A stretch of DNA of 64,000 nucleotides. It comes from Rhodocytophaga rosea (GTDB lineage Bacteria > Bacteroidota > Bacteroidia > Cytophagales > 172606-1). Made by a program: the position numbers and the translations under genes. The DNA lies in the NCBI RefSeq assembly GCF_010119975.1, contig NZ_CP048222.1, forward strand, positions 124,001 through 188,000, in the 5' to 3' direction. How positions within the stretch are numbered: the first letter of the stretch is position 1; each line of letters opens with the position of its first letter. Below, piece after piece: positions 1 to 8,964 of the stretch. The notes under the pieces were generated by a model. It ran no database searches. It saw only the letters and a program-made list of their open reading frames with translations, and had not been told where the DNA came from.

Positions 1-2
1 CC

Positions 3-1390
3 AATTATATTCTTTCGCTGGTCAATACTCTTTCAGCTTCTGAAAACATTACTTTAACCACCTCCGCCGGTATTACTCAGGAAACCGGAGATTATAATAA
101 CCTGTTAAACGTGGCTACTCAAGTTATTGCCGGTCAATCCAATGTTGACCAGGCCGGTGCCCTAAATGCTACTCAATTGCGCACTAAATATCGTAACAAC
201 GGTATTTTCTTTCAGGAAGAAGCGGATATAATAGATGCAATTACTTTAACGGGAAGTGTTCGTTTTGACAGATCGAGCAATAATGGTAACGTTTCTAAAT
301 TTTACATCTATCCTAAAGCCGGAGCATCTGTAAATTTAACAGGCCTAGGCATTGTGAGAGAAGGATTATTTGAAAATATAAAACTTCGTGCAGCGTACGG
401 GCAGGCAAATAATGTTCCGGCTTACGGAAGCAAATTTACTTCCTTAGGTGTATCTAACATTACCGGTAACCCCGGATTACTTGTGAATACACAAGCCGGA
501 CAAGCCGGGATTAAGCCGGAAAGGCAAACCGAATTAGAATCCGGAATAGACTTTAGCTTATTAAAAGGCAAGCTGGGCTTTGAATTCACTTATTACGACA
601 AAAATGTGTATGACTTTCTTTTACTAACTACTCCGCCGCCTTCTTCCGGATTTGCTCAGAGATGGGCCAATGCGGGTGACTTACGTAATCAAGGCGTAGA
701 ATTAGCAATGAATGCCAGGCCGGTAGAAGCAAAAAATATCACATGGAATACGTCTGTGAATTTCTGGATGAACCGTTCTAAAATAACGAGGCTGGGCGTT
801 CAACCAGTACAACTGGGCTCTACAGGAGGGGTAGTGTTGGGTACGTTCCAGATAGAAGAAGGTAAATCCGCCACCCAAATTGTAGGCCTTAACGGACAAG
901 GCATAGGCGTTCTGGGCAATACGGAGCCAAAATTTCAAATGAATACCTATAATGAAATTACTTTCTTTAATACGCTGAGTTTGCGCTTTTTAGTACACTG
1001 GAAGAATGGTGGCCAAAACGTAAATGTGACAGCCCTTCAAAACGTTTTCGGGGGCACAAGTGCAGATTATGATCAACCTACTAAGGAAGGATTTCCAAAA
1101 GGAGTGAGTCAGTTAATGAAAATTGGAACCGATGCTCACCAAACAGTAGAAACCTCAACCTATCTGCGCTTCCGGGAAATCGGTCTTTATTATACATTCA
1201 GCAACTTGCCGGTATCCTATATTAAGTCAGTTAGTCTCGGCGCTTCCCTTAACAATTTTTTCACGCTCACTAAGTATAGATCTTACGACCCTGAAGTATC
1301 TAATTTCGGAGCCGGTTTTTCATCAGGTGTAGACATAACCCCTATCCGTCGAGCAAACGTGCGGCCTTACACCTTTCATTCCATTTTTAA
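3..1390 (+). CDS. SusC/RagA-family TonB-dependent outer-membrane receptor, 3' part (frameshifted near its end)
   Basis: This is the C-terminal half of a TonB-linked SusC-type beta-barrel that imports glycans or other large nutrients with a SusD partner. The frame is open from base 3, so the gene begins before the window. The visible part alternates aromatic and polar strands typical of the barrel (NWNTSVNFW-like strands, plug lost). The expected SusC ending RPYTLSFHF-stop is present, but only after a frame change. Around 1371-1376 the read-through frame gives RPYTFHSIF and continues into the next gene. Adding one base there would end SusC at the TAA at 1388-1390, 19 bases before the SusD start. 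The family call is firm; whether the frameshift is real or a sequencing error is open. Confidence 0.85.
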
Positions 1391-1409
1391 CAGTAACAAG
1401 AATACGATC

Positions 1410-2711
1410 ATGCAAAAGATTATAAGAACATACGGCATATTATGTATTGCATCGCTGCTGTTTTTAGCGGCATGCGAAAAAGATTACGGCAATTTAAACA
1501 ACGCCACAATCGAAGACCTATCAAAGAACGCCACCAAAAGTGAATTAAATAATTTGGTAAGCGGAACTGAATCCGGCATGCGGAATTCGCTGAATCTGTA
1601 TTTGGATGACGTCGGTGTGCTTGGAAGAGAAATATACCGTTTATCAGTTTCCGAACCGCGTTATGTTTTGGATTTGCTAGGTGCCAATAATTCAGTGCTG
1701 ATGGGCACAAATCCATACATTACTATTCCATGGGCAGCAAGATACCGTGTTGTAAAAAACTGTAATACACTGATAAGGGCTGCTACTAATTCCACGCTCA
1801 TAACCGATTCGGAAAAGAAAGGCTATACTGGATTTGCCAGAACTGTTAAAGCGTATCAACTTTTGCTCAATCTGAATCTTACCTATTCAAAAGGAATCAG
1901 AGTAAATGTTGAAAATCCTGAGCTTCTCGGGCCGATTGTAAGTTACGAGGAGGGTTTAAAATCCATCACTTCTTTGCTTGATTCGGCTAAAACAGATTTA
2001 AACGGCGCTGCTATTTCTTTTACTTTAGCAGGTTTTGAAGGCTTAAATGATGCTGCAGGATTAACGCAATTTAATCGAGCGCTTGCGGCACGAGTAAGTT
2101 TATATCAAAAAAACTGGCAGCAGGCCTTAGATAATTTAAACACCTCGTTTTTCGGTCTTGATAAAAGTTTCAGTGTAGGGGCTTATCATGTTTTTGGTAC
2201 CGGATCAGGCGATCAATTAAATCCCACTTTTATTCCTCAAAACCAAAACGGAGAGGTAAGAGTGGCTCATCCATCGTTTGCAGCAGATATAGAACCCGGC
2301 GACAACCGCATCAATAAAACAAGCCTTCGTACTTCAGCAGCCTCCCTTAGCGGGCTTACTGGCGACAGAGACGTTTGGTTGTATACGTCGGGTACAGCGC
2401 CTATGGCTATCATAAGAAATGAAGAATTAATTCTGATGTATGCCGAAGCGAATATTCAATTAGACAATTTAACCGAAGGAGTTAAAGCTATAAACATTAT
2501 TCGAAAGGGACATGGCCTCGGAGACTATTCGGGATCGGCAACAAAACCGGCTTTAATTACCGAAATGCTAAATCAAAGACGCTATTCCTTGTTTTTCGAG
2601 GGCCATCGTTGGATTGACATGCGCAGGTACGATCTGTTAAATACCTTGTCTATCGACAGGAGTGGAGACGACGTTTGGTCAGAGTTTCCGCTCCCGGTTA
2701 CAGAACAGTAA
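1410..2711 (+). CDS. SusD/RagB-family surface nutrient-binding lipoprotein
   Basis: This is the outer-membrane lipoprotein that caps a SusC barrel and binds substrate. The ATG at 1410 was chosen because it starts a lipoprotein signal: charged MQKIIR, a hydrophobic core and lipobox LFLAAC. The preceding in-frame codons belong to SusC. The protein is 433 residues, somewhat short for SusD (often 450-600). SusD signatures near the C-terminus are clear: an RNEELILMYAEANIQL helix, an AINIIR-type TPR-like segment and NQRRYSLFFEGHRWIDMRR. It is translated directly after SusC, as in other polysaccharide-utilization loci. No substrate can be assigned because no glycosidase adjoins it here. Confidence 0.9.
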   Translation: MQKIIRTYGILCIASLLFLAACEKDYGNLNNATIEDLSKNATKSELNNLVSGTESGMRNSLNLYLDDVGVLGREIYRLSVSEPRYVLDLLGANNSVLMGTNPYITIPWAARYRVVKNCNTLIRAATNSTLITDSEKKGYTGFARTVKAYQLLLNLNLTYSKGIRVNVENPELLGPIVSYEEGLKSITSLLDSAKTDLNGAAISFTLAGFEGLNDAAGLTQFNRALAARVSLYQKNWQQALDNLNTSFFGLDKSFSVGAYHVFGTGSGDQLNPTFIPQNQNGEVRVAHPSFAADIEPGDNRINKTSLRTSAASLSGLTGDRDVWLYTSGTAPMAIIRNEELILMYAEANIQLDNLTEGVKAINIIRKGHGLGDYSGSATKPALITEMLNQRRYSLFFEGHRWIDMRRYDLLNTLSIDRSGDDVWSEFPLPVTEQ

Positions 2712-2744
2712 GTATAATGCTAACGCCCTTTATTTATCCTTCAT

Positions 2745-3926
2745 ATGAAACGTTTTTTATTGATTACAGGACTTGTCGTGTTGTTTGCAGCAGAAATTCT
2801 TCGTGTCTATTTCATCATGCCTTTTCCCGGGAGCCAAAGTGCCGATACTGTTTCATTTGCTTACTGGCTCGCTACTCATATCACATGGATTAGAATTGTG
2901 GCGTTAGCATTCATTGTTTTTCCGGCTTTACATTATATAAAGCAAGGCACAAAGCAAACTAAGATAGCTTTGCCGGTGATCTTAATTTTCTACGCCGTAG
3001 TTTTCTTCTTTATTAACTACCGGTTCGAAGCAGATAAAATGTTTTATCAACCCAAACAAAAGCTGTTTTCGGAGGCAGCTATTGATACGACAAATAAAAA
3101 TAGTTTGGTTATAGGCATAGCTTTCAACGGTGAAGCAAAAGCCTATCCCATAGAAGTTATCGGCTATCATCATCAGGTAATGGATACACTTGCCGGAGAA
3201 CCGGTTATGGTTACGTATTGTACTGTTTGCAGAACGGGCCGTGTTTTTAGCCCGCTTGTAAACGGCAAGAGAGAATCGTTCAGGCTAGTAGGCATGGATC
3301 ATTTTAATGCTATGTTTGAAGACGAAACTACTCGCAGCTGGTGGCAACAGGCTACTGGAGAAGCCATAGCTGGTCCCCTGAAAGGCATTTCTTTGAAAGA
3401 ATTACCGTCTAAACAACTTACGCTACAATCGTGGCTGGCGGAGTATCCGAGTTCCCGGATCATGCAACCCGATCCTTCTTTTAAAGAGAAATATGCGGAG
3501 TTAAAGAACTATGATAAAGGAACCATTGAAAGCAGTTTAGAAAAAAGAGATTCCGCTTCGTGGCAACCGAAATCTTGGGTCGTAGGTGTCCTGCACAATA
3601 ATGTTGCTAAGGCTTATGATTGGAACAGGCTCGAGAAAGAGAAACTGATCAATGATTCGCTGCAAGATTTACCTTTATTAGTTGTGTTAGAGAAAGACAA
3701 GGCCTCTTTTCACGTTTACAGCAGGAATGTTAATGGAACGCTTTTCAAGTTCAACCTGGGAAAAGATGATTTTATTACCGATGAAAACACAAGCTCCACC
3801 TGGGATATGGCAGGCGTATGTGTTTCGGGATCAATGAAAGGCGAAAAGCTACAACAACTGCAATCCTACCAAGAATTCTGGCACTCTTGGAGGACATTTC
3901 ATCCAAATACCTTAAAGTATAATTGA
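2745..3926 (+). CDS. DUF3179 domain membrane protein
   Basis: This 393-residue protein has three likely membrane segments (about residues 3-25, 47-63 and 73-91) followed by a DUF3179 domain from about residue 118 to the end. DUF3179 proteins are widespread but biochemically uncharacterised. The conserved block TYCTVCRTG is at residues 157-165, with Cys159 and Cys162. In some relatives this motif carries selenocysteine; here both positions are ordinary TGT or TGC codons. It starts 33 bases after the SusD stop and could share its transcript, although the SusCD-DUF3179 association may be incidental. A redox role is only a guess from the CxxC motif. Confidence 0.85.
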   Translation: MKRFLLITGLVVLFAAEILRVYFIMPFPGSQSADTVSFAYWLATHITWIRIVALAFIVFPALHYIKQGTKQTKIALPVILIFYAVVFFFINYRFEADKMFYQPKQKLFSEAAIDTTNKNSLVIGIAFNGEAKAYPIEVIGYHHQVMDTLAGEPVMVTYCTVCRTGRVFSPLVNGKRESFRLVGMDHFNAMFEDETTRSWWQQATGEAIAGPLKGISLKELPSKQLTLQSWLAEYPSSRIMQPDPSFKEKYAELKNYDKGTIESSLEKRDSASWQPKSWVVGVLHNNVAKAYDWNRLEKEKLINDSLQDLPLLVVLEKDKASFHVYSRNVNGTLFKFNLGKDDFITDENTSSTWDMAGVCVSGSMKGEKLQQLQSYQEFWHSWRTFHPNTLKYN

Positions 3927-4149
3927 GCCCACAAACTCAAACGAAAAGTCAAGCGAGTGAATATATTTGGAGAATATTGCCTGGAAATTATTGGAGAAAA
4001 GACCTGATCCTTATAGTACACAGGATTTTATGTAAAATGATGCCATCTTTATTTTTATCTACTGAGGCTTGTTTATATGATTGAACTATGTGTAGCTTCA
4101 AAAGCTTCTTACTATGCTTGATTTATTATCCACCTAATGCCTACCTTTT

Positions 4150-5631
4150 ATGAAACTTATTTATACCCTGCTTTTAGCATCTTGTTTCATTACTACTTCC
4201 CTGGCACAGAATGATTTGAAAAAAGTAAAAGCCACTGTGTCTAAAAGTGAAATACAAGGTCATATCTATTTTCTGGCCTCAGATGAACTAAAAGGGAGAG
4301 CCACCGCAAGTTCAGAACTTGACATTGCTGCCCAATACATCAGCACTCATTTTGTCCGCTACGGGGTAAAGCCTGTACTAGGAGCCGAGCAGGGATACTT
4401 TCAAACGGTGCCATTTATTAAGACCACAGCGCCAACAACATTATCTCTAACCCTAGATGGCAAACCCTACAGGCAATTAATTAAGGAAAGCGGTTCAAAT
4501 ACTAATATTTCAGGAGCTGCTATTTTTCTGAATTATGGTGATTCACTCGATTATCTTAACCAACAGGTAAATGGAAAAGTAGTGGTGGTAAAAGCAGGTT
4601 CTAATGGCAAGCCTGCACCCTTTTCTCCTACCCTATTAAGGAGAGAGAAGAAGCGCCTGGCAAGTAAGTATGGAGCGGTAGGCTTAGTTGAGTTATGTAC
4701 CATGGATGAGCAGTTGTGGAAACAGGGGGAACACCGCTTTAATGGGGATAGAATGGAGTTAGTGGCAGAAGAATCTCCTTTTCCTTATCTATGGATGGCT
4801 GATAGCAATGGCGAAATAGCAACACAATTCTCCTCCAGAAAAGAACTGCCTGTTGAGCTTACAATCAAAGGGATGGTTACCAGTAAAGTAGTATCCAGAA
4901 ATGTGGTAGGGATGGTAGAAGGAACAGACCCTCAATTGAAAAATGAGTATATTATCTACTCTGCTCATTATGATCATATAGGAATCGGTGAACCTAATGC
5001 AGAGAATGATTCTATCTTCAATGGAGCCCGTGACAATGCAGTGGGCACAGTTACTGTGTTGAGTATAGCAGAAAATCTGGCAAAATACCCTACCAAACGC
5101 TCCGCTTTATTTATTATGTTCACCGGAGAAGAGGTAGGATTGTTAGGCAGCAAATGGTATGTAGAACACCCCCTGCTGCCCTTACATCAAATGGTATTTT
5201 GTTTCAATTTTGACAACGGCGGCTATAATGATACGAGTCTGATTACCATCATTGGCCTTGGGCGTACGACTGCCGAAAAGAGTTTGAAGGAGGCAGGCAC
5301 TCCTTTTGGCCTGAAAGTGACAGATGATCCGGCTCCGGAACAAAATCTATTTGACCGTTCGGATAACTTGCATTTCGCCCAGAAAGGGATTCCAGCCCCT
5401 ACATTTGGCATGGGCTTCACAGGTTTTGACCAGGAGATAAGAAAATATTATCACCAGGCTGCCGATAACCCCAATACATTAGACTATGAATATCTGTTTA
5501 AGTTTTTTCAAGCGTATGTACTAGCCGGAAGGAAAATAGCGAATACTGGGCAAAGGCCTTTCTGGAAAGTGGGAGACAAATATGAAGCAGCAGGTAAAAA
5601 GTTATACAATGGTCAAATTAGCATAAAGTAG
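4150..5631 (+). CDS. M28-family zinc metallopeptidase, exported
   Basis: This is a 493-residue aminopeptidase-type M28 enzyme with a Sec signal peptide (residues 1-19, ending SLA-Q). A PA-like insert lies at about residues 120-245, followed by the co-catalytic zinc domain. The metal and catalytic residues are recognisable: His273 and Asp275 in SAHYDHIG, Asp295 in GARDNAVG, Glu327/Glu328 in TGEEVG, Asp355 in FNFDNGG and His435 in YYHQAADN. It is therefore probably active and periplasmic or secreted, releasing N-terminal residues from peptides. The ATG follows about 220 bases of non-coding DNA, so it is likely monocistronic. Confidence 0.9.
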   Translation: MKLIYTLLLASCFITTSLAQNDLKKVKATVSKSEIQGHIYFLASDELKGRATASSELDIAAQYISTHFVRYGVKPVLGAEQGYFQTVPFIKTTAPTTLSLTLDGKPYRQLIKESGSNTNISGAAIFLNYGDSLDYLNQQVNGKVVVVKAGSNGKPAPFSPTLLRREKKRLASKYGAVGLVELCTMDEQLWKQGEHRFNGDRMELVAEESPFPYLWMADSNGEIATQFSSRKELPVELTIKGMVTSKVVSRNVVGMVEGTDPQLKNEYIIYSAHYDHIGIGEPNAENDSIFNGARDNAVGTVTVLSIAENLAKYPTKRSALFIMFTGEEVGLLGSKWYVEHPLLPLHQMVFCFNFDNGGYNDTSLITIIGLGRTTAEKSLKEAGTPFGLKVTDDPAPEQNLFDRSDNLHFAQKGIPAPTFGMGFTGFDQEIRKYYHQAADNPNTLDYEYLFKFFQAYVLAGRKIANTGQRPFWKVGDKYEAAGKKLYNGQISIK

Positions 5632-5984
5632 TCCTAAGTTTAGCAAAGGTATATTGGAGATTATGGAAGAAGAGTTCTTCCCTGAATAGGTTGGCAAAAA
5701 TGATAATGGTTATGCTCAGCTTACCCATAATTAAGGTTCACTAAAAGGTAGTTAATTTAACCTCCCCTTTTTTGGGACTCAGAATTTTAATAATTTATAT
5801 TTGCTATATATGCTTTTGGTAGGAGGTTCACAGTTGCCTCCCGGTGGTGTGGCGTTCAGAGCCTCAAATCATTTTGAGAAAGTTTTTTCCAAAATATCAT
5901 CTTGTCTTCTCCTTATCTATAAAAGTCTCGTATTAACAAGCATGGGCTTCTACTATTTCGGATCAGAGATTATAAAATTACCAG
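5632..5984. other. Intergenic stretch, nothing recognised
   Basis: AT-rich DNA between the M28 peptidase and the fragment flanking the first IS3. A 64-codon frame at 5801-5995 has no protein-like character. No RNA, terminator or repeat was identified. Confidence 0.4.
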
Positions 5985-6101
5985 TTAAAGCTTAGACAAG
6001 AAGTACCATGCAATAAGACCAATGGCGATAAGCCATAGCCAGAAGCTTCCACCATCAGTCGCCTGTTGTTTATTGATAAGGTCATTATTGGACTTGCTAC
6101 C
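5985..6101 (-). pseudogene. C-terminal piece of a small membrane protein, cut by IS3
   Basis: On the minus strand a frame running out of the IS3 left end reads a hydrophilic stretch (NNDLINKQQATDGG), one strong membrane helix (FWLWLIAIGLIAWYFL) and a basic tail SKL-stop. No start codon lies between it and the insertion sequence, so it looks like the tail of a single-pass small protein. On the other side of the element, minus-strand codons from the ATG at 7400 (MEPLEINNSF...LIDEQQAG) could be the missing N-terminus. The two halves do not join in frame across the proposed ACC duplication, so the link is tentative. Confidence 0.4.
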
Positions 6102-6155
6102 TTTGACTGGAGGGCAAAAGATAGGCAGATTTAATAATACATTAAATTTGACACT

Positions 6156-6455
6156 ATGAAGAGACAAGTATTTGATGAGGCATTTAAACAAATGGCTGTA
6201 GAATTATCCTATGTAAAGGGATCCGTAAAAATAGCGGCTCAAGAATTAGGGATTGATCCGGGTAGATTAAGTAAGTGGAGACAAACTCTACAGGAAGGTA
6301 AGATAGTTGCCGGCCAGAAGCAAGGACTTACAGCAGAGCAATTAGAAATCAAACGCTTACAAAAGGAGTTGAAGGAGGCCCAATTGGAGCGCGATATATT
6401 AAAAAAGGCGGTCAGCATCTTTTCCAAGAGCGATGGAAAATATTTCAATTCATAA
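6156..6455 (+). CDS. IS3 transposase OrfA (DNA-binding HTH subunit)
   Basis: A 99-residue OrfA: an N-terminal helix-turn-helix (residues 5-50, QELGIDPGRLSKWRQ) and a leucine-zipper-like coil (about 65-92, KRLQKELKEAQLERDILKK). It binds the terminal repeats. Near its end the codons TTA AAA AAG form the slippery heptamer A AAA AAG. A -1 shift there opens a frame (GGQHLFQERWKIF) that runs without a stop into OrfB, the usual IS3-family way of making the OrfAB transposase. Confidence 0.9.
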   Translation: MKRQVFDEAFKQMAVELSYVKGSVKIAAQELGIDPGRLSKWRQTLQEGKIVAGQKQGLTAEQLEIKRLQKELKEAQLERDILKKAVSIFSKSDGKYFNS

Positions 6456-6487
6456 AGGAAAACTACTCACTGTTTCCCATTGAAAAG

Positions 6488-7318
6488 ATGTGTAAGGTGA
6501 TGAAAGTAAGTGTAAGCGGTTACTATTACTGGCTCAAACACCCTATCAGTTCCCGGACAGTTAAGGAACAAGCGTTATTAGTTGACATCCATAAAATATA
6601 CGATGATAGCAAAAAGCGCTATGGAAGTCCCAGAATCACTAGTGAGTTAAGGGAACAGGGTATCCAAGCTTCACGTCCACGGGTAGCCAGGCTGATGAGG
6701 AAAGCGAATATCAAGAGTATCATCAGGAAGAAATACCGGGTACAGACTACGGATTCTAAACATGACTATGCCATTTCGGAAAACCACCTTAATAGAGATT
6801 TTTCTGCACAGGCAATTGGGCAGAAGTGGGTGTCAGATCTAACTTACATTAGAACAGGAGAAGGATGGCTATACCTGACAGCTATACTGGATTTAGCTGA
6901 CAGAAAGGTAGTTGGCTGGGCAATGAGTGATAACATGAAAGCTAATGATACTACGATAGCTGCCTGGAAGATGGCCATCAAAAATAGGCCTATAAAGCAA
7001 TACCTATTGTTTCATTCCGATAGAGGAGTGCAGTACGCATGTACAGATTTTAGAAAACAGCTAAAAGGAATGCCCGTTTTGCAAAGTATGAGCAGGAAAG
7101 GCAACTGTTGGGACAACGCAATTGCAGAAAGTTTCTTCAAAACTCTAAAAACAGAGTTAATATATCATGACTATTATGCTAATAAACAACAGGCAAAACT
7201 TTCTGTTTTTGAATACATCGAAGGCTGGTATAATAAAAAAAGAAGGCATTCTGCTTTAGGCAATAGAAGTCCTCAACAGTATCAATGCTATTTAGAAGAA
7301 AAAAGATTAGCTGCCTGA
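6488..7318 (+). CDS. IS3 transposase OrfB (DDE integrase core)
   Basis: The catalytic half of the IS3 transposase, with an N-terminal HTH_21-like region (residues 30-90) and an rve integrase core. The DDE residues are visible in VSDLTYI, HSDRGVQYA and NAIAESFFKTLK, so catalysis should be possible. The first ATG of this frame is at 6488, but the frame is open from about 6400. The functional product is probably OrfAB made by -1 frameshifting from OrfA. It ends 14 bases before the right inverted repeat. Confidence 0.92.
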   Translation: MCKVMKVSVSGYYYWLKHPISSRTVKEQALLVDIHKIYDDSKKRYGSPRITSELREQGIQASRPRVARLMRKANIKSIIRKKYRVQTTDSKHDYAISENHLNRDFSAQAIGQKWVSDLTYIRTGEGWLYLTAILDLADRKVVGWAMSDNMKANDTTIAAWKMAIKNRPIKQYLLFHSDRGVQYACTDFRKQLKGMPVLQSMSRKGNCWDNAIAESFFKTLKTELIYHDYYANKQQAKLSVFEYIEGWYNKKRRHSALGNRSPQQYQCYLEEKRLAA

Positions 7319-7478
7319 AAATCCTCCAGTAAACCGTTGCAATTCCAGCTTGTTGCTCATCTATTAATTGGAAAGAATTGTTAATCTCTAAGGGCTCCAT
7401 CGGTATTAAAATTAATCCAAACCTGAAGTTAACTCTCCTTATATAAAAAAATGAATAGTGGTGGAGATTCTATTCGCA

Positions 7479-7706
7479 TCAATCCTGCAGGAAAGTAAGG
7501 CTGCTCTTTTCTTGTAGATTTTCATCTAAAGCAGTGGCAACTTTGTGATACTCTCGGGCAGTAACAGGCTCAAGAATGATATACTTTTCCATTTCTTCCC
7601 TGCCATAGAGGGTAATAAAGAGCATCATTTCTATCTTCTCACAATGATAATGCACATACGAAAGATGCTCTAGTTTAGTAAGGAAAGGATCTAGTCTAAC
7701 GATCAT
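7479..7706 (-). CDS. Small hypothetical protein
   Basis: A 75-residue frame from an ATG at 7706, with mixed charged and hydrophobic composition (HLSYVHYHCEKIEMMLFITLYGREEME) and an even spread of residues that looks like a folded soluble protein. It is not recognised. It stands alone between the first IS3 and the TerB-like gene, with over 300 bases of AT-rich DNA upstream. It could be a chance frame, although its composition is more protein-like than the antisense frames nearby. Confidence 0.45.
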   Translation of the reverse strand: MIVRLDPFLTKLEHLSYVHYHCEKIEMMLFITLYGREEMEKYIILEPVTAREYHKVATALDENLQEKSSLTFLQD

Positions 7707-8044
7707 ACTTGTCTAGTTTATCATCCCTAAAGACAGCTTTTAACTTAATATTCTCTGCTTTGCAACAAGGCATAAAATAAAGCTACCAAAGGGTTGTTGT
7801 TTGTAATCTATACCCAAATCTTACATGAGGAAACCACAAAGAAAGCAGATTAGAAATTTTAAGTGAAATCAAATAATTGATTATTAGCTACTTAATAGTA
7901 CTACAACTATATTAGCATCAGTAGGGTGGTTGGGATGAAGTTTCTGATAGCTTCTGTTTACCTATAGGTCAGGTAGGTAGATTAATCTAAGTTAGGTGGA
8001 TAATCATCCTCTGATATATCTTGATTCACGATAAATATTATTTT
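7707..8044. other. Intergenic stretch between divergent small genes
   Basis: About 340 bases of AT-rich DNA that must hold the promoters of both the minus-strand small gene and the plus-strand TerB-like gene. No operator or RNA was recognised. Confidence 0.4.
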
Positions 8045-8431
8045 ATGCCTGCCTTATTGCAAACTAAGAAAATCAAGCAAGAACACTTTGAAAATCTGGT
8101 AGCTGTAGCTTTTATTGATGGCTTTTTGGATGAAGAAGAAACTATATTTCTTACTGAGAAATCTGAGGAATTTGGTCTATCTGAAGGAGAAGCAGAAAAG
8201 ATCATCCGGCAGGCAGAGCTGCTAGAATTTATCATTCCAAAGAATAGGGTGGATAAAGAAGATCAGTTAGCCGATGCGGTTTACATGTCTATGGTCAATG
8301 GGCAGGTACACGCCAAAGAGTACGAGTTATGTTTACAGTTAGCTCAAAGGCTGGGGTTAGAACCAAAAGAAGTAGATCACATGATTGAGTTGATCACAAA
8401 ACTATGGAACACTCCTCCAACTGGTCTGTAA
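8045..8431 (+). CDS. TerB-like helical protein
   Basis: A 128-residue, all-helical acidic protein resembling the TerB/DUF533 fold. It has repeated helical units with acidic clusters (FIDGFLDEEETIFL; MVNGQVHAKEYELC) and spacing typical of TerB-like proteins that may bind divalent metal at the membrane face. The ATG at 8045 (MPALLQ) is preferred over a TTG eight codons upstream. It is monocistronic. The fold assignment comes from pattern only; no tellurite function is implied. Confidence 0.6.
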   Translation: MPALLQTKKIKQEHFENLVAVAFIDGFLDEEETIFLTEKSEEFGLSEGEAEKIIRQAELLEFIIPKNRVDKEDQLADAVYMSMVNGQVHAKEYELCLQLAQRLGLEPKEVDHMIELITKLWNTPPTGL

Positions 8432-8631
8432 AGTACTGATCTGTAAAGTAAGTAAGGTAATAGGCAACACTTTTTACCTAGATCAGTTAGTTAAGCATAG
8501 GTACTCTAATAATATACTACAACATAGAGACTCGTTTAGAAAATGCAACAATTAAACTTTCTAAGGTAAAAAGTATATGACTGAACTTGTCTAGGAATTT
8601 ATCTAATAAGTATGAAAGAATAAAAAGCAGA

Positions 8632-8951
8632 TCATCTGTTAACCATGGTGATTACTTTGGAATCTTCTATAGTAACGACCACCCCATTTCCTATACCACC
8701 AAATTCATAAATTGTTTTCGGGTGTTCTCACTTTTTGTTGTTAGGTTGTCCTTTTACCGTCATTAATTGCTCTAAACTCATGCCAATCCATAGTTTTCCT
8801 TCAAGCATACGTTGAGCATCTTCATTGCCAAATCGCTGCGTCCATAATGCAAAATTTTGTTTTGCTCTCTGTTCTTCTCTCAACTTACTACTAGCCTTGC
8901 TTTGCAGTTTTTCCTCTTGTGCATTATATATCTTTGGACTTGCAACAAAAT
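8632..8951 (-). pseudogene. Remnant of a conserved hypothetical protein, with an internal stop, cut by IS3
   Basis: Minus-strand reading gives a continuous protein-like tail running out of the IS3 copy 2 left end. A charged coil (EEKLQSKASSKLREEQRAKQ) is followed by FALWTQRFGNEDAQRMLEG and KLWIGMSLEQLMTVKGQP. A TGA (bases 8728-8730) then interrupts, and the frame continues EHPKTIYEFGGIGNGVVVTI to a stop at 8632-8634. The block 'RFG.EDA...G..W.GM....' resembles a C-terminal module seen in Bacteroidota lipoprotein-like proteins. Both the internal stop and the missing 5' end mark it as dead. Confidence 0.65.
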
Positions 8952-8964
8952 TGTGGACAATAAA

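Larger units (their letters stand above)
6102..7332 (+). mobile_element. IS3-family insertion sequence, copy 1
   Basis: About 1.23 kb with two transposase frames and imperfect terminal inverted repeats. The left end has TTTGACTGGAGG near 6102-6113. The right end has the complement of TTACTGGAGG at 7323-7332, and a second matched block (GGCAG) lies inside both ends. Possible 3-bp target duplication ACC at 6099-6101 and 7333-7335. Both frames are intact and the slippery sequence is present, so the element may be active. Confidence 0.8.

Noticed and set aside
2982-3173. Minus-strand frame inside the DUF3179 gene
   Set aside because: Antisense shadow of a well-supported coding region.
3219-3233. 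DUF3179 protein as a selenoprotein
   Set aside because: The relevant positions are ordinary Cys codons and no in-frame TGA is present.
5801-5995. 64-codon plus frame as a gene
   Set aside because: No protein-like composition and no partner or motif.
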